In this document: positions 37,516 through 47,300 of the stretch, one piece after another
Position numbering within the stretch: position 1 is the first letter of the stretch
Layout: the number at the start of each line of letters is the position of its first letter
Source: Aeromicrobium endophyticum
GTDB taxonomy: Bacteria > Actinomycetota > Actinomycetes > Propionibacteriales > Nocardioidaceae
Length of the DNA stretch: 64,000 nucleotides
Reading direction: 5' to 3'
Assembly: GCF_003586285.1 (NCBI RefSeq)
Contig: NZ_QUBR01000002.1
Location: 806,001 to 870,000 of the forward strand
The notes under the pieces: model-generated
Databases searched by the model: none
The model's input: only the letters and a program-made list of their open reading frames with translations
What the model was told of the DNA's origin: nothing
Translations under genes and position numbers: made by a program

Positions 37516-38087
37516 GACTCAGGGCCCCCGCTTCCGTAGTCCCGCTTCCGGCGCTTGAGGACCTTGCGCTTGAGGACGAGAGCATCCTCGATCTCATCGA
37601 TGCGCTTCTCCCGGTTGAACCGCTGCATGAGGTAGCCGATGCCGACGCCGAGCGACGGAAACACGGGCCAGAAGAAGTAGAACCCACCGGCGATGCTCGT
37701 GGCACCCCAGATCGCGACGCACAGCGTGGTGATCATGATCCAGCCGTTGCGTGCGTCGCGCACCTCGCGCTCGTACTGCAGCTGCGCCTCGCGGTGCAGG
37801 TCGGCCCCGCCGGAGCCGCCCCGGACGACCTGTGCGGTCGAAGGGACCGCCGGCGTCGAGGACGGTAAGAGATCGACCAGCATCGGCAGCAGGTCGCCCA
37901 TCGTGCGCGCCTGCAGCACTGCGTCGCGGCGCGACTCGAACTCATCGCGGGTCAACCGGCCGTCGACGAAGGCATCACGCACGACGTCCACAGCCTGATC
38001 ACGATCGGCGTCGGACGCTCGCAGGCCCGCAACCGTCGCGTCGCGCGGATCGGCCGAGAAGGCGCCCCACACGTCCCGGCCTTGCAC
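37512..38087 (-). CDS. DUF1707 and 2TM-domain membrane protein
   Basis: 191 residues. The DUF1707 domain (about 22-72) shows LRASDADRDQAVDVVRDAF and RLTRDEFESRRDAVLQA. A short linker leads to a two-helix '2TM' domain (about 105-170: WIMITTLCVAIWGATSIAGG; FFWPVFPSLGVGIGYLMQ) and a basic tail. DUF1707 occurs in many actinobacterial membrane proteins without known function. The GTG at 38087, two bases after the hisA stop, is the likely start; GTG at 38072 is an alternative that would remove five residues. It overlaps the GNAT start. Confidence 0.75.
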   Translation of the reverse strand: MQGRDVWGAFSADPRDATVAGLRASDADRDQAVDVVRDAFVDGRLTRDEFESRRDAVLQARTMGDLLPMLVDLLPSSTPAVPSTAQVVRGGSGGADLHREAQLQYEREVRDARNGWIMITTLCVAIWGATSIAGGFYFFWPVFPSLGVGIGYLMQRFNREKRIDEIEDALVLKRKVLKRRKRDYGSGGPES

Positions 38088-38089
38088 GC

Positions 38090-38815
38090 TCAGGCCTCGG
38101 CGACGGCCGTCAACGCCTCGGGAAGGGTGAAGGCTCCGGCGTAGAGGGCCTTGCCGACGATGGCGCCCTCGACACCGGCCGACGTCAGGCTCGCGATGTC
38201 GCGCAGGTCCTGCAGGCTGGAGACGCCGCCGGAGGCCACGACGGGCTTGTCGGTGTTCTCGCACACGCGACGCAGCAGCTCGAGGTTGGGGCCCGTGAGC
38301 GTGCCGTCCTTGGCGACGTCGGTGACGACGTAGCGGGCGCAGCCGTCGCGCTCGAGCCGGGCCAGCACCTCGAACAGGTCGCCGCCCTCCTCGGTCCAGC
38401 CGCGTGCGGCCAGGGTGGTGCCCCGCACGTCGAGACCCACGGCGATCTGGTCGCCGTGCTGCGACACGACCTTGGCGCACCACTCGGGGTTCTCGAGGGC
38501 GGCCGTGCCGAGGTTGACGCGCGTGCAGCCCGTGGCGAGCGCGGCCTCGAGCGAGGCGTCGTCGCGGATGCCGCCCGACAGCTCGACCTTGACGTCGAGA
38601 CGTCCGACCACCTCGGCCAGCAGCTCGCGGTTGGAGCCCTTGCCGAAGGCCGCGTCGAGGTCGACGAGGTGGATCCACTCCGCGCCGTCGGTCTGCCACT
38701 GCAGGGCCGCGTCGAGGGGAGATCCGTAGGACGTCTCGCTGCCGAGCGCTCCCTGGACGAGGCGCACGGCCTGTCCGTCGGCGACGTCGACAGCGGGGAG
38801 GAGTTCGAGGGTCAC
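38090..38815 (-). CDS. priA: Phosphoribosyl isomerase A (HisA/TrpF bifunctional type)
   Basis: 241 residues, TIM barrel. It isomerises ProFAR in histidine synthesis; in actinobacteria lacking trpF, as seems the case here, the same enzyme also isomerises phosphoribosylanthranilate. Motifs: [20 protein letters not shown] (catalytic Asp), [28 protein letters not shown] (second Asp) and [16 protein letters not shown] at 38815 gives the family length and follows TAACAT by seven bases (leaderless). A 25-residue upstream extension starting at 38890 has no homology-like features. Confidence 0.92.
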   Translation of the reverse strand: MTLELLPAVDVADGQAVRLVQGALGSETSYGSPLDAALQWQTDGAEWIHLVDLDAAFGKGSNRELLAEVVGRLDVKVELSGGIRDDASLEAALATGCTRVNLGTAALENPEWCAKVVSQHGDQIAVGLDVRGTTLAARGWTEEGGDLFEVLARLERDGCARYVVTDVAKDGTLTGPNLELLRRVCENTDKPVVASGGVSSLQDLRDIASLTSAGVEGAIVGKALYAGAFTLPEALTAVAEA

Positions 38816-38822
38816 GCCGGTG

Positions 38823-38828
38823 ATGTTA
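38823..38828 (-). promoter_or_regulatory. -10 box of the hisA/priA promoter
   Basis: TAACAT on the minus strand lies seven bases before the GTG at 38815 and supports that start over the longer one. Confidence 0.4.
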
Positions 38829-38955
38829 TCCACCGACGCGGGCTCCCCCGGCGGCCGGTCTGCACCACGGTGTCGATTGGATGAAGACACGATGTCCCCG
38901 CTGCCGCGCGGGTTAGCGTTCGGTGCTTCCTCGTCGACCCCTAGGAGTTCCCCCC

Positions 38956-39573
38956 ATGCGCACCAGCGCCCGCGTCGCCGCGACGCTCCTGACCACCGCC
39001 CTCGCCCTCGCCGGCACGGCGACCGCCGCCTCGGCCGACACCGGTGTCGTGAAGGACAAGGCGTCGGACGTGATTCAGAGCGAGCTCGTCCTGACCGATG
39101 ACGGCACCGACGTCGACGAGAAGGACTCGGTGCTCGGCTATCGCGACAGCATCGCCAGCGGGATCGACCTGCGCAGCATGCGCGCCAGCCACGGGAAGAA
39201 GACGGTGAGCGTCACGTTGCGCTTCGCCGAGCTCCACCGCGACGCGCACGCCGTCATCGCATTCCGCGTCAACGGGAAGGCCGAGCCCGATCGCCTGTTC
39301 ATGAGCTCGAACAGCCGATCGGGACGGATCATCAGCGACAGCGACATCAACAAGAAGATCTGCAAGGTCCCGGTGAAGACGAAGACCGGCGCCAAGGGAA
39401 CCATGCGCGTCGTCATCGACCGTTCGTGCCTCGCCGACCCGACGCGCTTCAAGGTCGCCTTGGTCTCGATGACCGCGAAGGTCACCGACACGTCGATCAC
39501 GACGCGAATCGACGTGATCTCGCCGAAGAACGTGCGAGTGCCGCGGTGGACGAAGTGGCTCAGGTCCAGCTGA
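38956..39573 (+). CDS. Secreted protein of unknown function
   Basis: 205 residues. A clear signal peptide ([20 protein letters not shown], cleavage near ASA-DTG at about 28) is followed by a soluble, Ser/Lys/Asp-rich domain of mostly beta character ([43 protein letters not shown]). It has two cysteines, in KKICKVPV and DRSCLAD, which could form a disulphide. I do not recognise a family. ATG at 38956 has AGGAG eight bases upstream. It is divergent from hisA and convergent with hisH, so it interrupts the his genes. Confidence 0.75.
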   Translation: MRTSARVAATLLTTALALAGTATAASADTGVVKDKASDVIQSELVLTDDGTDVDEKDSVLGYRDSIASGIDLRSMRASHGKKTVSVTLRFAELHRDAHAVIAFRVNGKAEPDRLFMSSNSRSGRIISDSDINKKICKVPVKTKTGAKGTMRVVIDRSCLADPTRFKVALVSMTAKVTDTSITTRIDVISPKNVRVPRWTKWLRSS

Positions 39574-39596
39574 CCTGACCCACGCACGACGACGAA

Positions 39597-39627
39597 GGGT
39601 CCCGGACGGCGAGCGCCGTCCGGGCCC
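39597..39627. terminator. Bidirectional hairpin terminator
   Basis: CCCGGACGGC-GAGC-GCCGTCCGGG (39601-39624), extended by GGG/CCC, is a strong stem between the convergent secreted-protein gene and hisH. Outer arms CGACGA and TCGTCG prolong it imperfectly. Confidence 0.75.
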
Positions 39628-39642
39628 TCCTGCGTCGTGGGG

Positions 39643-40284
39643 CTACAGCGTGGCGAGCCAGTTCTGCAGCAGGTGCATGCCGGCGTCGCCGGACTTCTCG
39701 GGGTGGAACTGGGTGGCCCACAGGGGCCCGTCCTCGACGGCGGCGACGAACCTGTCGCCGCCGTACTCGGTCCAGGTCACCTCGGCCTGCACCAGGGCGG
39801 GCGGGCGCGTGAGCACCCAGTCGCGCAGGCCGTACGAGTGCACGAAGTAGAAGTGCTCGTCGGCCAGCCCGGCGAACATCCGTGAGCCGTCGTGGGGCGC
39901 GACCGTGTTCCAGCCCATGTGGGGCACGATGGGCGCCTGCAGCCGCTCGATGACCCCGGGCCACTCCGCGCACCCTTCGGTGCGCACGCCGTGCTCGATG
40001 CCTTCGGCGAAGAGGATCTGCATGCCCACGCAGATGCCGAGCACCGGTCGACCGGCGATCAGGCGCCGCTCGATGATGCGCACGCCGTCGACGGCGCGCA
40101 GGCCCTGCATGCACGACTCGAACGCCCCGACGCCTGGGACGAGCAGGCCGTCGGCCTCGGCCGCGACGGCTGCGTCGCTCGTCAGCACGACCTCGGCACC
40201 GGCCCGCTCGACGGCGCGCACGGCCGACCGCAGGTTGCCCGACCCGTAGTCGAGCACCGCGACGCTCGGACGCGGCTGCGTCAC
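39643..40284 (-). CDS. hisH: Imidazole glycerol phosphate synthase, glutaminase subunit
   Basis: 213 residues, class I amidotransferase. The triad is visible: nucleophile Cys in [11 protein letters not shown], His and Glu in TQFHPEKSG. The start [13 protein letters not shown] is typical. It supplies ammonia to HisF, which is encoded separately. GTG at 40284 overlaps the hisB stop (GTGA). It is the last gene of hisD-hisC-hisB-hisH. Confidence 0.95.
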   Translation of the reverse strand: MTQPRPSVAVLDYGSGNLRSAVRAVERAGAEVVLTSDAAVAAEADGLLVPGVGAFESCMQGLRAVDGVRIIERRLIAGRPVLGICVGMQILFAEGIEHGVRTEGCAEWPGVIERLQAPIVPHMGWNTVAPHDGSRMFAGLADEHFYFVHSYGLRDWVLTRPPALVQAEVTWTEYGGDRFVAAVEDGPLWATQFHPEKSGDAGMHLLQNWLATL

Positions 40285-40904
40285 AGGGCGCCCTTGGTGC
40301 TCGGGATCCCCGTCTCGCGTGGGTCGAGCGCGATCGCCTGACGCAGGGCCCGCGCGACGGCCTTGAACTGCGCCTCGGCGATGTGGTGCGGGTCGCGTCC
40401 GTCGATCAGCCGCACGTGCATCGTCATCGCGGCGTGGTGGGCGATCGACTCGAGGACGTGCGCGGTCAGCGAGCCGGAGTACTGGCCGCCGATGACCGCC
40501 GTGATCTGCCGCTCGGGCTCGCCGGAGTGCACGAAGTACGGACGTCCGGACACGTCGACGACGGCCTGCGCGATGGCCTCGTCGAGCGGCACGATCGCAT
40601 CGCCGTAGCGGGTGATGCCGACCTTGTCGCCGAGCGCCTCGCGCAGCGCCTGGCCGAGACAGATGGCCGTGTCCTCGACGGTGTGGTGGGCGTCGATGTG
40701 CAGGTCGCCCTCGGTGCGGACCGTGAGGTCGATCAGCGAGTGCCGCGAGAACGCCGTCAGCATGTGGTCGTAGAAGCCGACACCGGTCGAGATGTCGTTG
40801 GCGCCCGAGCCGTCGAGATCGATCTCGACGACCACGTGCGACTCGGACGTGCGTCGCTCGATGCGGGACGTGCGGGCCGCGGGCTGAGCTTGTCCAAGCG
40901 TCAT
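40281..40904 (-). CDS. hisB: Imidazoleglycerol-phosphate dehydratase
   Basis: 207 residues, monofunctional. Manganese-binding histidine motifs [20 protein letters not shown], and the C-terminal repeat [18 protein letters not shown] are intact, as is [16 protein letters not shown] at 40904 overlaps the hisC stop (ATGA). A ten- to fifteen-residue polar N-terminal extension ([13 protein letters not shown]) precedes the fold. Translationally coupled within hisDCBH. Confidence 0.95.
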   Translation of the reverse strand: MTLGQAQPAARTSRIERRTSESHVVVEIDLDGSGANDISTGVGFYDHMLTAFSRHSLIDLTVRTEGDLHIDAHHTVEDTAICLGQALREALGDKVGITRYGDAIVPLDEAIAQAVVDVSGRPYFVHSGEPERQITAVIGGQYSGSLTAHVLESIAHHAAMTMHVRLIDGRDPHHIAEAQFKAVARALRQAIALDPRETGIPSTKGAL

Positions 40905-41977
40905 CGGGTCACCTCGAGGAGAGCGGTTCGGAAGGCCAGCATCTCGTCGGGCGTGCCGATCGAGACGCGGAGCCATCCTAGGGGGCCGACCTCGCGGATC
41001 AGGACGCCCCGGTCGAGCACGCCCTGCCACACGGCGTGGCGATCGTCGAAGCGACCGAACAGCACGAAGTTGGCGTCGGACTCGGCGACCTCGAAGCCCT
41101 GCTCGCGCAGCCAGACCGACGTCTCGTCGCGCGTGGTGCGCAGCGCGTCGACCTGGGCCAGCAGCTCGGGCTCGTGGCGCAGGGCGGCCACCGCGGCCGC
41201 CTGGCTGACCGCCGACAGGTGGTACGGCAGGCGCACGATGCGCAGGGCGTCGATGATCGCCTCGTCGGCGGCGACGTAGCCGAGACGTCCACCAGCCAGC
41301 GCGAAGGCCTTGCTCATCGTGCGGGTGACGAGCAGCCGCGGGAACTCGTCGAGCAGCTCGAGCGCGCTCGGCGTGCCGTCGCGGCGGAACTCCCCGTACG
41401 CCTCGTCGATCACGACGACGCCCGGTGCCGCCTCGAGGATCGCGCGGGTGTGCGCGGGGTCGAGCGCCGTGCCCGTGGGGTTGTTGGGCGAGGTCAGGAT
41501 CACGACGTCGGGGCGCTCGGCCGCGATCAGCGCCAACGCGGCGTCGACGTCGAGGCCGAAGTCGTCGCGGCGTCGTCCGGCCACCCAGCGGGTGTGGGTG
41601 TTGCGGGCGTACTCGGGATACATCGAGTAGGTCGGCGCGAACGACACCGCGGTGCGACCGGGCCCGCCGAAGGCCTGCAGCACCTGCTGCATCACCTCGT
41701 TGGAGCCGTTGGCCGCCCAGACGCGATCGGCCGTCAGCCCGTGCCCGAGGTAGGACGCGAGCGAGGTGCGCAGCTCGACGGCCTCGCGGTCGGGGTAGCG
41801 GTTGAGGGTCAGGGCCGCCCGGTAGACCGACTCGGCGATGTCGCGGGCGGCCTCTTCGCTGGGCCCATACGGGTTCTCGTTGGTGTTGAGCTGCACCGGC
41901 ACGTCGAGCTGCGGCGCCCCGTAGGGCTCGTCGTCGCGCAGCTCGTCGCGGATCGGCACCCAGGCGGGGACCGGCAT
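40901..41977 (-). CDS. hisC: Histidinol-phosphate aminotransferase
   Basis: 358 residues, fold type I PLP enzyme. [14 protein letters not shown] at the start, [21 protein letters not shown] and the Schiff-base lysine in [17 protein letters not shown] are all present. The ATG overlaps the hisD stop (TGATG), which sets the start; the longer open frame upstream lies wholly inside hisD. Confidence 0.94.
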   Translation of the reverse strand: MPVPAWVPIRDELRDDEPYGAPQLDVPVQLNTNENPYGPSEEAARDIAESVYRAALTLNRYPDREAVELRTSLASYLGHGLTADRVWAANGSNEVMQQVLQAFGGPGRTAVSFAPTYSMYPEYARNTHTRWVAGRRRDDFGLDVDAALALIAAERPDVVILTSPNNPTGTALDPAHTRAILEAAPGVVVIDEAYGEFRRDGTPSALELLDEFPRLLVTRTMSKAFALAGGRLGYVAADEAIIDALRIVRLPYHLSAVSQAAAVAALRHEPELLAQVDALRTTRDETSVWLREQGFEVAESDANFVLFGRFDDRHAVWQGVLDRGVLIREVGPLGWLRVSIGTPDEMLAFRTALLEVTR

Positions 41978-43305
41978 CAGCGGGACGTCCGGACGGAGAC
42001 GGCCGCGCCGTGCGACGGCAGGTTCTCGGCCTCGGCCAAGGTGACGACGTGGTCGCCGACCTCGCGCAACGCGGCGTCGGAGTACGTCACGACGTGCATG
42101 TTGCGGCAGAAGGCACGCACCGACAGCCCTGACGAGTGGCAGGCGCAGCCGGCGGTCGGCAGCACGTGGTTGGAGCCGGCCGCGTAGTCGCCGAGCGAGA
42201 CCGGCGTGAACGGGCCGACGAAGATCGCGCCGGCGTTGACGATGCGCGCGGCGACGGCGCTGGAGTCGGCGGTCTGCACCTCGAGGTGCTCGGCGGCGTA
42301 GCCGTTGGCGACGTCGACGGCCTGGTCGACGTCGCGCACCAGCACCGTGGCCGACTGGACGCCCTCGAGTGCCGTGCGGATGCGCTCGGCGTGCTTGGCC
42401 GAGCCGATCTGCGCGGCGAGCTCGGCGTCGACGGCATCGGCCAGCGTCTCGCTGTCGGTGATCAGGACGCTGGCGGCCATGGGATCGTGCTCGGCCTGGC
42501 TGATCAGGTCGGCGGCCACGAAGGCCGCGTCGGCGCTCCGGTCGGCGATGACGGCGATCTCGGTCGGCCCGGCCTCGGAGTCGATGCTGACCGTGCCCTG
42601 CAGGTGGCGCTTGGCAGCGGCGACGTAGATGTTGCCGGGACCGGTGATCAGGTTGACGGGCCGGCAGTCGATGCCGTCGTCGGAGGCGGCCCCGTAGGCG
42701 AACATCGCCAGGGCCTGCGCGCCTCCGGCCGCGTAGACCTCGTCGATGCCGAGCAGCGCGCAAGCGGCGAGGATCGACGGGTGCGGCAGCCCCCCGAACT
42801 CGACCTGAGGGGGGCTCGCGAGCGCGATGCCCGGCACCCCGGCCACCTGCGCGGGAACGGCGTTCATCACGACGGTGCTGATCAACGGCGCCAGGCCACC
42901 CGGAACGTAGAGGCCGACTCGCTGCATCGGCACGATGCGCCGCTCGACCGTCGCACCGGTGGCCACGTCGGTCGTGAGGCTGTGCTCGAGCTCGCGCTCG
43001 GAGGTGACGCGCAGACGACGGATCGACTCCTCGAGGGCCGAGCGGATGTCGGGGTCGAGGCCGGCCAGCGCCGCGGCCAGCTCGCTCGCGGGCACGCGCA
43101 GCTGCGCAGGACGCACACCGTCGAACCGCTCCCCCGCGTCGAGCACCGCCACGGTGCCGCGCTCGCGGACGTCGTCACAGATCGGTCGGACGGCCGCGAG
43201 CGCGTGCTCGACGTCGAGGGCGGCACGCGGCACGGCAGCGCCGTACACCGTCGCCGCCTCGTCGGCGGAGGGAGCCAGCGAACGAAGATCGAGTCGTCTC
43301 ATCAC
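41977..43305 (-). CDS. hisD: Histidinol dehydrogenase
   Basis: 442 residues. It oxidises histidinol to histidine in two NAD-dependent steps. Zn ligands and catalytic bases lie in [14 protein letters not shown] and in [34 protein letters not shown] and [13 protein letters not shown] are the NAD and substrate loops. GTG at 43305 stands seven bases after TAGACT, so the transcript probably starts there; the ATG one codon later is an alternative. First gene of hisDCBH. Confidence 0.95.
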   Translation of the reverse strand: MMRRLDLRSLAPSADEAATVYGAAVPRAALDVEHALAAVRPICDDVRERGTVAVLDAGERFDGVRPAQLRVPASELAAALAGLDPDIRSALEESIRRLRVTSERELEHSLTTDVATGATVERRIVPMQRVGLYVPGGLAPLISTVVMNAVPAQVAGVPGIALASPPQVEFGGLPHPSILAACALLGIDEVYAAGGAQALAMFAYGAASDDGIDCRPVNLITGPGNIYVAAAKRHLQGTVSIDSEAGPTEIAVIADRSADAAFVAADLISQAEHDPMAASVLITDSETLADAVDAELAAQIGSAKHAERIRTALEGVQSATVLVRDVDQAVDVANGYAAEHLEVQTADSSAVAARIVNAGAIFVGPFTPVSLGDYAAGSNHVLPTAGCACHSSGLSVRAFCRNMHVVTYSDAALREVGDHVVTLAEAENLPSHGAAVSVRTSR

Positions 43306-43312
43306 ACCGGCA

Positions 43313-43318
43313 AGTCTA
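43313..43318 (-). promoter_or_regulatory. -10 box of the hisD promoter
   Basis: TAGACT on the minus strand lies seven bases before the GTG at 43305. Only nine bases separate it from the oppositely directed -10 box of ybaK. Confidence 0.5.
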
Positions 43319-43327
43319 CGGACGCAC

Positions 43328-43333
43328 TACGGT
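43328..43333 (+). promoter_or_regulatory. -10 box of the ybaK promoter
   Basis: TACGGT lies six bases before the GTG at 43340. Its -35 region would lie at the hisD start codon, so the two promoters interlock. Confidence 0.4.
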
Positions 43334-43339
43334 GGTGCC

Positions 43340-43831
43340 GTGGCCGCCAACCCCCACCCCACCGAGTCGACCCCGGCGTTCGTCGCACTGCACCGCGCCG
43401 GCGTCGACTTCAGCGTCCACTCGTACGTGCACGACCCTCGGGCCGAGTCGTTCGGCATCGAGGCCGCCACGGCGCTCGGCGTCGAGCCCGCGCGGGTGTT
43501 CAAGACGCTCATGGCGGTCGTCGACGACGAGCTGTGCGTCGGCGTGGTGCCGGTCATGGGCTCGCTCGACCTCAAGGCGCTCGCCACGGCGCTCGGCGGC
43601 AAGCGCGCCCAGATGGCCGATGCGGCACAGGCCCAGCGAGCGACCGGCTACGTCATCGGCGGCATCTCTCCCGTGGGTCAGAAGAAGCGGCACCGCACGG
43701 TCGTCGACCGCAGCGCGTCGCAGTGGGCGACGATCTTCGTCTCGGGCGGACGCAGGGGCCTCGAGGCCGAGATCGCACCGGCCGACCTGGTCAGCGTCAC
43801 GGGAGCGGTCGTGGCTCGGATCGCTCGCTGA
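43340..43831 (+). CDS. ybaK: Cys-tRNA(Pro)/Cys-tRNA(Cys) deacylase, YbaK type
   Basis: 163 residues, YbaK/EbsC fold. ARVFKTLMAVVDDELCVGVVPVMGSLDLKALA carries the conserved catalytic Lys (VFKTL), and GYVIGGISPVGQKKRHRTVVD is the family signature GG-x-S-P-x-G. It hydrolyses Cys wrongly attached to tRNA-Pro. GTG at 43340 is set by the TACGGT box six bases upstream. Its last 35 bases overlap the end of the convergent membrane-protein gene. Confidence 0.9.
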   Translation: MAANPHPTESTPAFVALHRAGVDFSVHSYVHDPRAESFGIEAATALGVEPARVFKTLMAVVDDELCVGVVPVMGSLDLKALATALGGKRAQMADAAQAQRATGYVIGGISPVGQKKRHRTVVDRSASQWATIFVSGGRRGLEAEIAPADLVSVTGAVVARIAR

Positions 43832-44372
43832 CACGTCGTCCGTCGGACCACGTGGCGCCGATGACGCCGGCAAGGCCGAAGATCGGCCACACCAAGAAGG
43901 GTGCGACGCTGTCGATCGCGAGCTCGGACGGCACCCGGTCACCGTTCGTGACGCCCGAGACCGAGCTGGGATCGGGCGGGCCGAGGACGATGCCGACCCG
44001 CCACGCCACCACGGCGGCCAGGACGGTCAGCATGGCCACGAGCGGCACCGCCAACCAGCCGGCATCGGGCACCAGTCGCACGACGAGCCATCCGCCGACC
44101 ACCGACACGATCACGCCGATCAGCACGAACACCACCACGACCGAGAAGCGTCCGCGGGCCGCGGCCTCGGTGAGCACCAGGCCGCCGTCGCGCGCCTCCC
44201 ACAGGGCGGGGTGCGCGAGCCAGGCCCACACCGCGCCGGCTGCGACGCCGACCAGGACTGCGCCGAGCGCGGCCACGATCAGACGTCGGCCGCCTGCCGC
44301 CGGCGTCGCGGGGGCCGGCTGGATCACGGCCGGCGCGGCCGTGGACGGAGAGGTCGTGCTCAGGTCAGACAA
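43797..44372 (-). CDS. Conserved actinobacterial membrane protein (DUF2567-like?)
   Basis: About 191 residues: a Ser/Thr/Pro-rich start, then four helices (RLIVAALGAVLVGVAAGAVW; VVVVFVLIGVIVSVVGGWLVV; LAVPLVAMLTVLAAVVAW; VAPFLVWPIFGLAGVIGATW) and a charged end. The layout resembles the DUF2567 group, but I am not certain. The start is unclear: TTG at 44372, overlapping the dnaE end, is one choice, and a GTG near 44328 is another. It follows dnaE directly and ends inside the convergent ybaK. Confidence 0.6.
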   Translation of the reverse strand: MSDLSTTSPSTAAPAVIQPAPATPAAGGRRLIVAALGAVLVGVAAGAVWAWLAHPALWEARDGGLVLTEAAARGRFSVVVVFVLIGVIVSVVGGWLVVRLVPDAGWLAVPLVAMLTVLAAVVAWRVGIVLGPPDPSSVSGVTNGDRVPSELAIDSVAPFLVWPIFGLAGVIGATWSDGRRVSERSEPRPLP

Positions 44373-47300
44373 TGGGGTCCCAGCAGCTCTTTGAGGTCGG
44401 CGATGAGTGAGGGCGACTGTGCCACACGCCACGCAGCGGGCAACCTCATCGTGGTGGGCACCTCCTTGCCGGTGAGTCGCAGGTGCACCTCGGACATGCC
44501 TGGGTGGGCCGACAGCACCTGCTTCAGGGTGGCCACGAGGTCGGCGGTGACCCGGGGTGCCGCCAGGCTGAGGACCAGCGGGCGATTGGGGTCGGCCGAC
44601 CGCATCGCCGGCATCGTCACCTCGAGCGCGTTGAGCTCGACGCCGTCGTCCTTGCGTCGCACACGGCCCTTGACCACCACGACGGTGTCGGGCACCAGCA
44701 CGGGCATCGCGAGCTGGTAGGCGCCGGGGAACACCATGACCTCGATACCGCCCTCGAGGTCCTCGATCGTGACCGACGCCCAGCTGTCGCCCTTCTTGCT
44801 CATGCGCCGCTGCACGCCGGTGATGAGACCACAGATGCGCACCGTGCTGCCGTCGGGCAGGTCGGTGTTGGTCAGCAGCTCGCCGACCGTGCAGTCGCTG
44901 CTGGCGCGCAGCACGTGCTCGAGCCCCTGCAGCGGGTGGTCGGAGACGTAGAGGCCGAGCATGTCGCGCTCGAAGGCCAGCAGCTGCGTCTTCTCCCACT
45001 CCGGCATGGTGTCGGGCACCTCGACCGTGCCGCCGGTGAACGCGTCGTCGACGCCGCCGAACAGCGAGTCCTGGCCGATCGCGGCCTGGCGCTTGAGGTC
45101 GATGTAGAGGTCGACCCCCTCCTCGGCGACCGTCGTGAGGGCACGACGCCGGTGGCCCAGCGAGTCGAACGCCCCAGCCTTGATCAAGGAGTCGAGGACG
45201 CGCTTGTTGCAGACCAGCGTCGGCACCTTGCCGAGGAAGTCGTTGAAGTCGGCGTAGGCACCGCCCGAGCGACCCTCGACGATGCCCGCCACGACGTTCT
45301 CGCCGATGTTGCGGATCGCGCCGAGGCCGAAGCGGATGTCGGAGCCGACCGAGGCGAAGTTGGAGACCGACTCGTTGACGTCGGGCGGCAGCACCTTGAT
45401 GCCCATGCGCCGGCACTCGTTGAGGTAGATCGCCGACTTGTCCTTGTCGACGCGCGTGCTGGTGAGCAGCGCCGCCATGTACTCGGCCGGGTAGTTGGCC
45501 TTGAGATACGCCGTCCAGTAGGAGATGACACCGTAGGCCGCCGAGTGCGCCTTGTTGAAGGCGTAGTCGGAGAACGGCAGCAGCACCTCCCACAGCGTCG
45601 TGATGGCCTTCTGCGAGTAGCCCCGCTCGAGCATGCCGGCCTGGAAGCCGGCGTACTGCTTGTCGAGCTCGGACTTCTTCTTCTTGCCCATGGCACGGCG
45701 CAGGTTGTCGGCCTGCCCGAGGGAGAACCCCGCCAGCACCTGGGCGATCTCCATGACCTGCTCCTGGTACACGATCAGGCCGTAGGTCTCGCCGAGCACC
45801 GTCTCGAGCGGCTTCTCGAGCTCGGGGTGGATCGGGTCGATGGGCTCGCGGCCGTTCTTGCGACGCGCGTACTTGTTGTGCGAGTCGGCACCCATGGGGC
45901 CGGGGCGGTACAGGGCGCCGACGGCCGAGATGTCCTCGAACTTGTCGGGCTTCATGCTGCGCAGCAGCGCCCGCATGGGCCCGCCGTCGAGCTGGAACAC
46001 TCCGAGGGTCTCGCCGCGGGCCAGCAGGTCGTAGGTCGCCTGGTCCTCGAAGTCGAGGTCCTCGAGCACCAGGTCGATGTCGCGGTTGCGCTTGATGTTG
46101 ATCAGCGCGTCGTCGAGGACCGTGAGGTTGCGCAGGCCCAGGAAGTCCATCTTGACCAGCCCGAGCGCCTCGCACATCGGGTAGTCGAACTGGGTGATGA
46201 TCGCGCCGTCCTGCTCGCGCTTCATGATCGGCACGATGTCGATCAGCGGATCGCTCGACATGATGACGCCGGCGGCGTGGACGCCCCACTGGCGGATCTG
46301 GCCCTCGAGCCCCAGCGCGGTCTGGTAGATCCTGCGGACGTCGGCGTCCTCGTCGTGCAGCTTGCGGAAGTCGCCCCCGTCGCCGTAGCGCTTGTCGTCC
46401 TTGTCGAACAGGCCCTTGAGCGTCACGCCCTTGCCCATGATGTCGGCCGGCAACGCCTTGGTGATGCGCTCGCCGTGCGAGAACGGGTAGTCCATGACGC
46501 GGGCGGCGTCCTTGATCGCGGCCTTGGACTTGAGCCGCCCGAACGTCGCGATCATGGCGACGCGCTCCTCGCCGTACTTGTTGCTGACGTAGCGGATGAC
46601 CTCGGCGCGACGACGCTCGTCGAAGTCGATGTCGAAGTCGGGCATCGAGGGGCGCTCGGGGTTGAGGAACCGCTCGAAGATCAGGCCGTGCGTCAGCGGG
46701 CAGAGGTCGGTGATGCGCAGGGCGTAGGCCGCGATCGATCCGGCACCCGAACCGCGACCGGGACCGACGCGGATGCCGTTGTCCTTGGCCCAGTTGATGA
46801 AGTCGGCGACCACCAGGTAGTAGCCGCAGTAGCCCTTGGTGCGGACGACGTCGAGCTCCATCTCGGTGCGGGCGCGCACCTCGTCGGTGAGCTTGTCACC
46901 CGGGTAGCGGCTCTCGATGCCGCGCCACACCTCCTTGACGAACCAGCTCTCCTCGGTCTCGCCGTCGGGGATGTCGGCGCGCGCCATGTAGCCGCCGTTG
47001 GACTCGGTGAACTCGACGTTGCACCGCTCGGCGATCAGCAGGGTGTTGTCGCACGCCTCCTTGAGGTCGAAGCGGTCCTCCCACAGGTCGCGCATCTCGG
47101 CGGCCGACTTGATGTAGAAGTCGTTGGAGTCGAACTTGAACCGGTTGGGATCGGTGAGCGTGCTGCCCGACTGGACGCACAGCAGGGCCGAGTGGGCCTC
47201 GGCATCCTCAGGGCTGGTGTAGTGCGAGTCGTTGGTGGCGATGGCGGGCAGGCCGAGGTCGGCCTTCAGCCGCAGCAGGCCGTCTCGGACCGTGCGCTCG

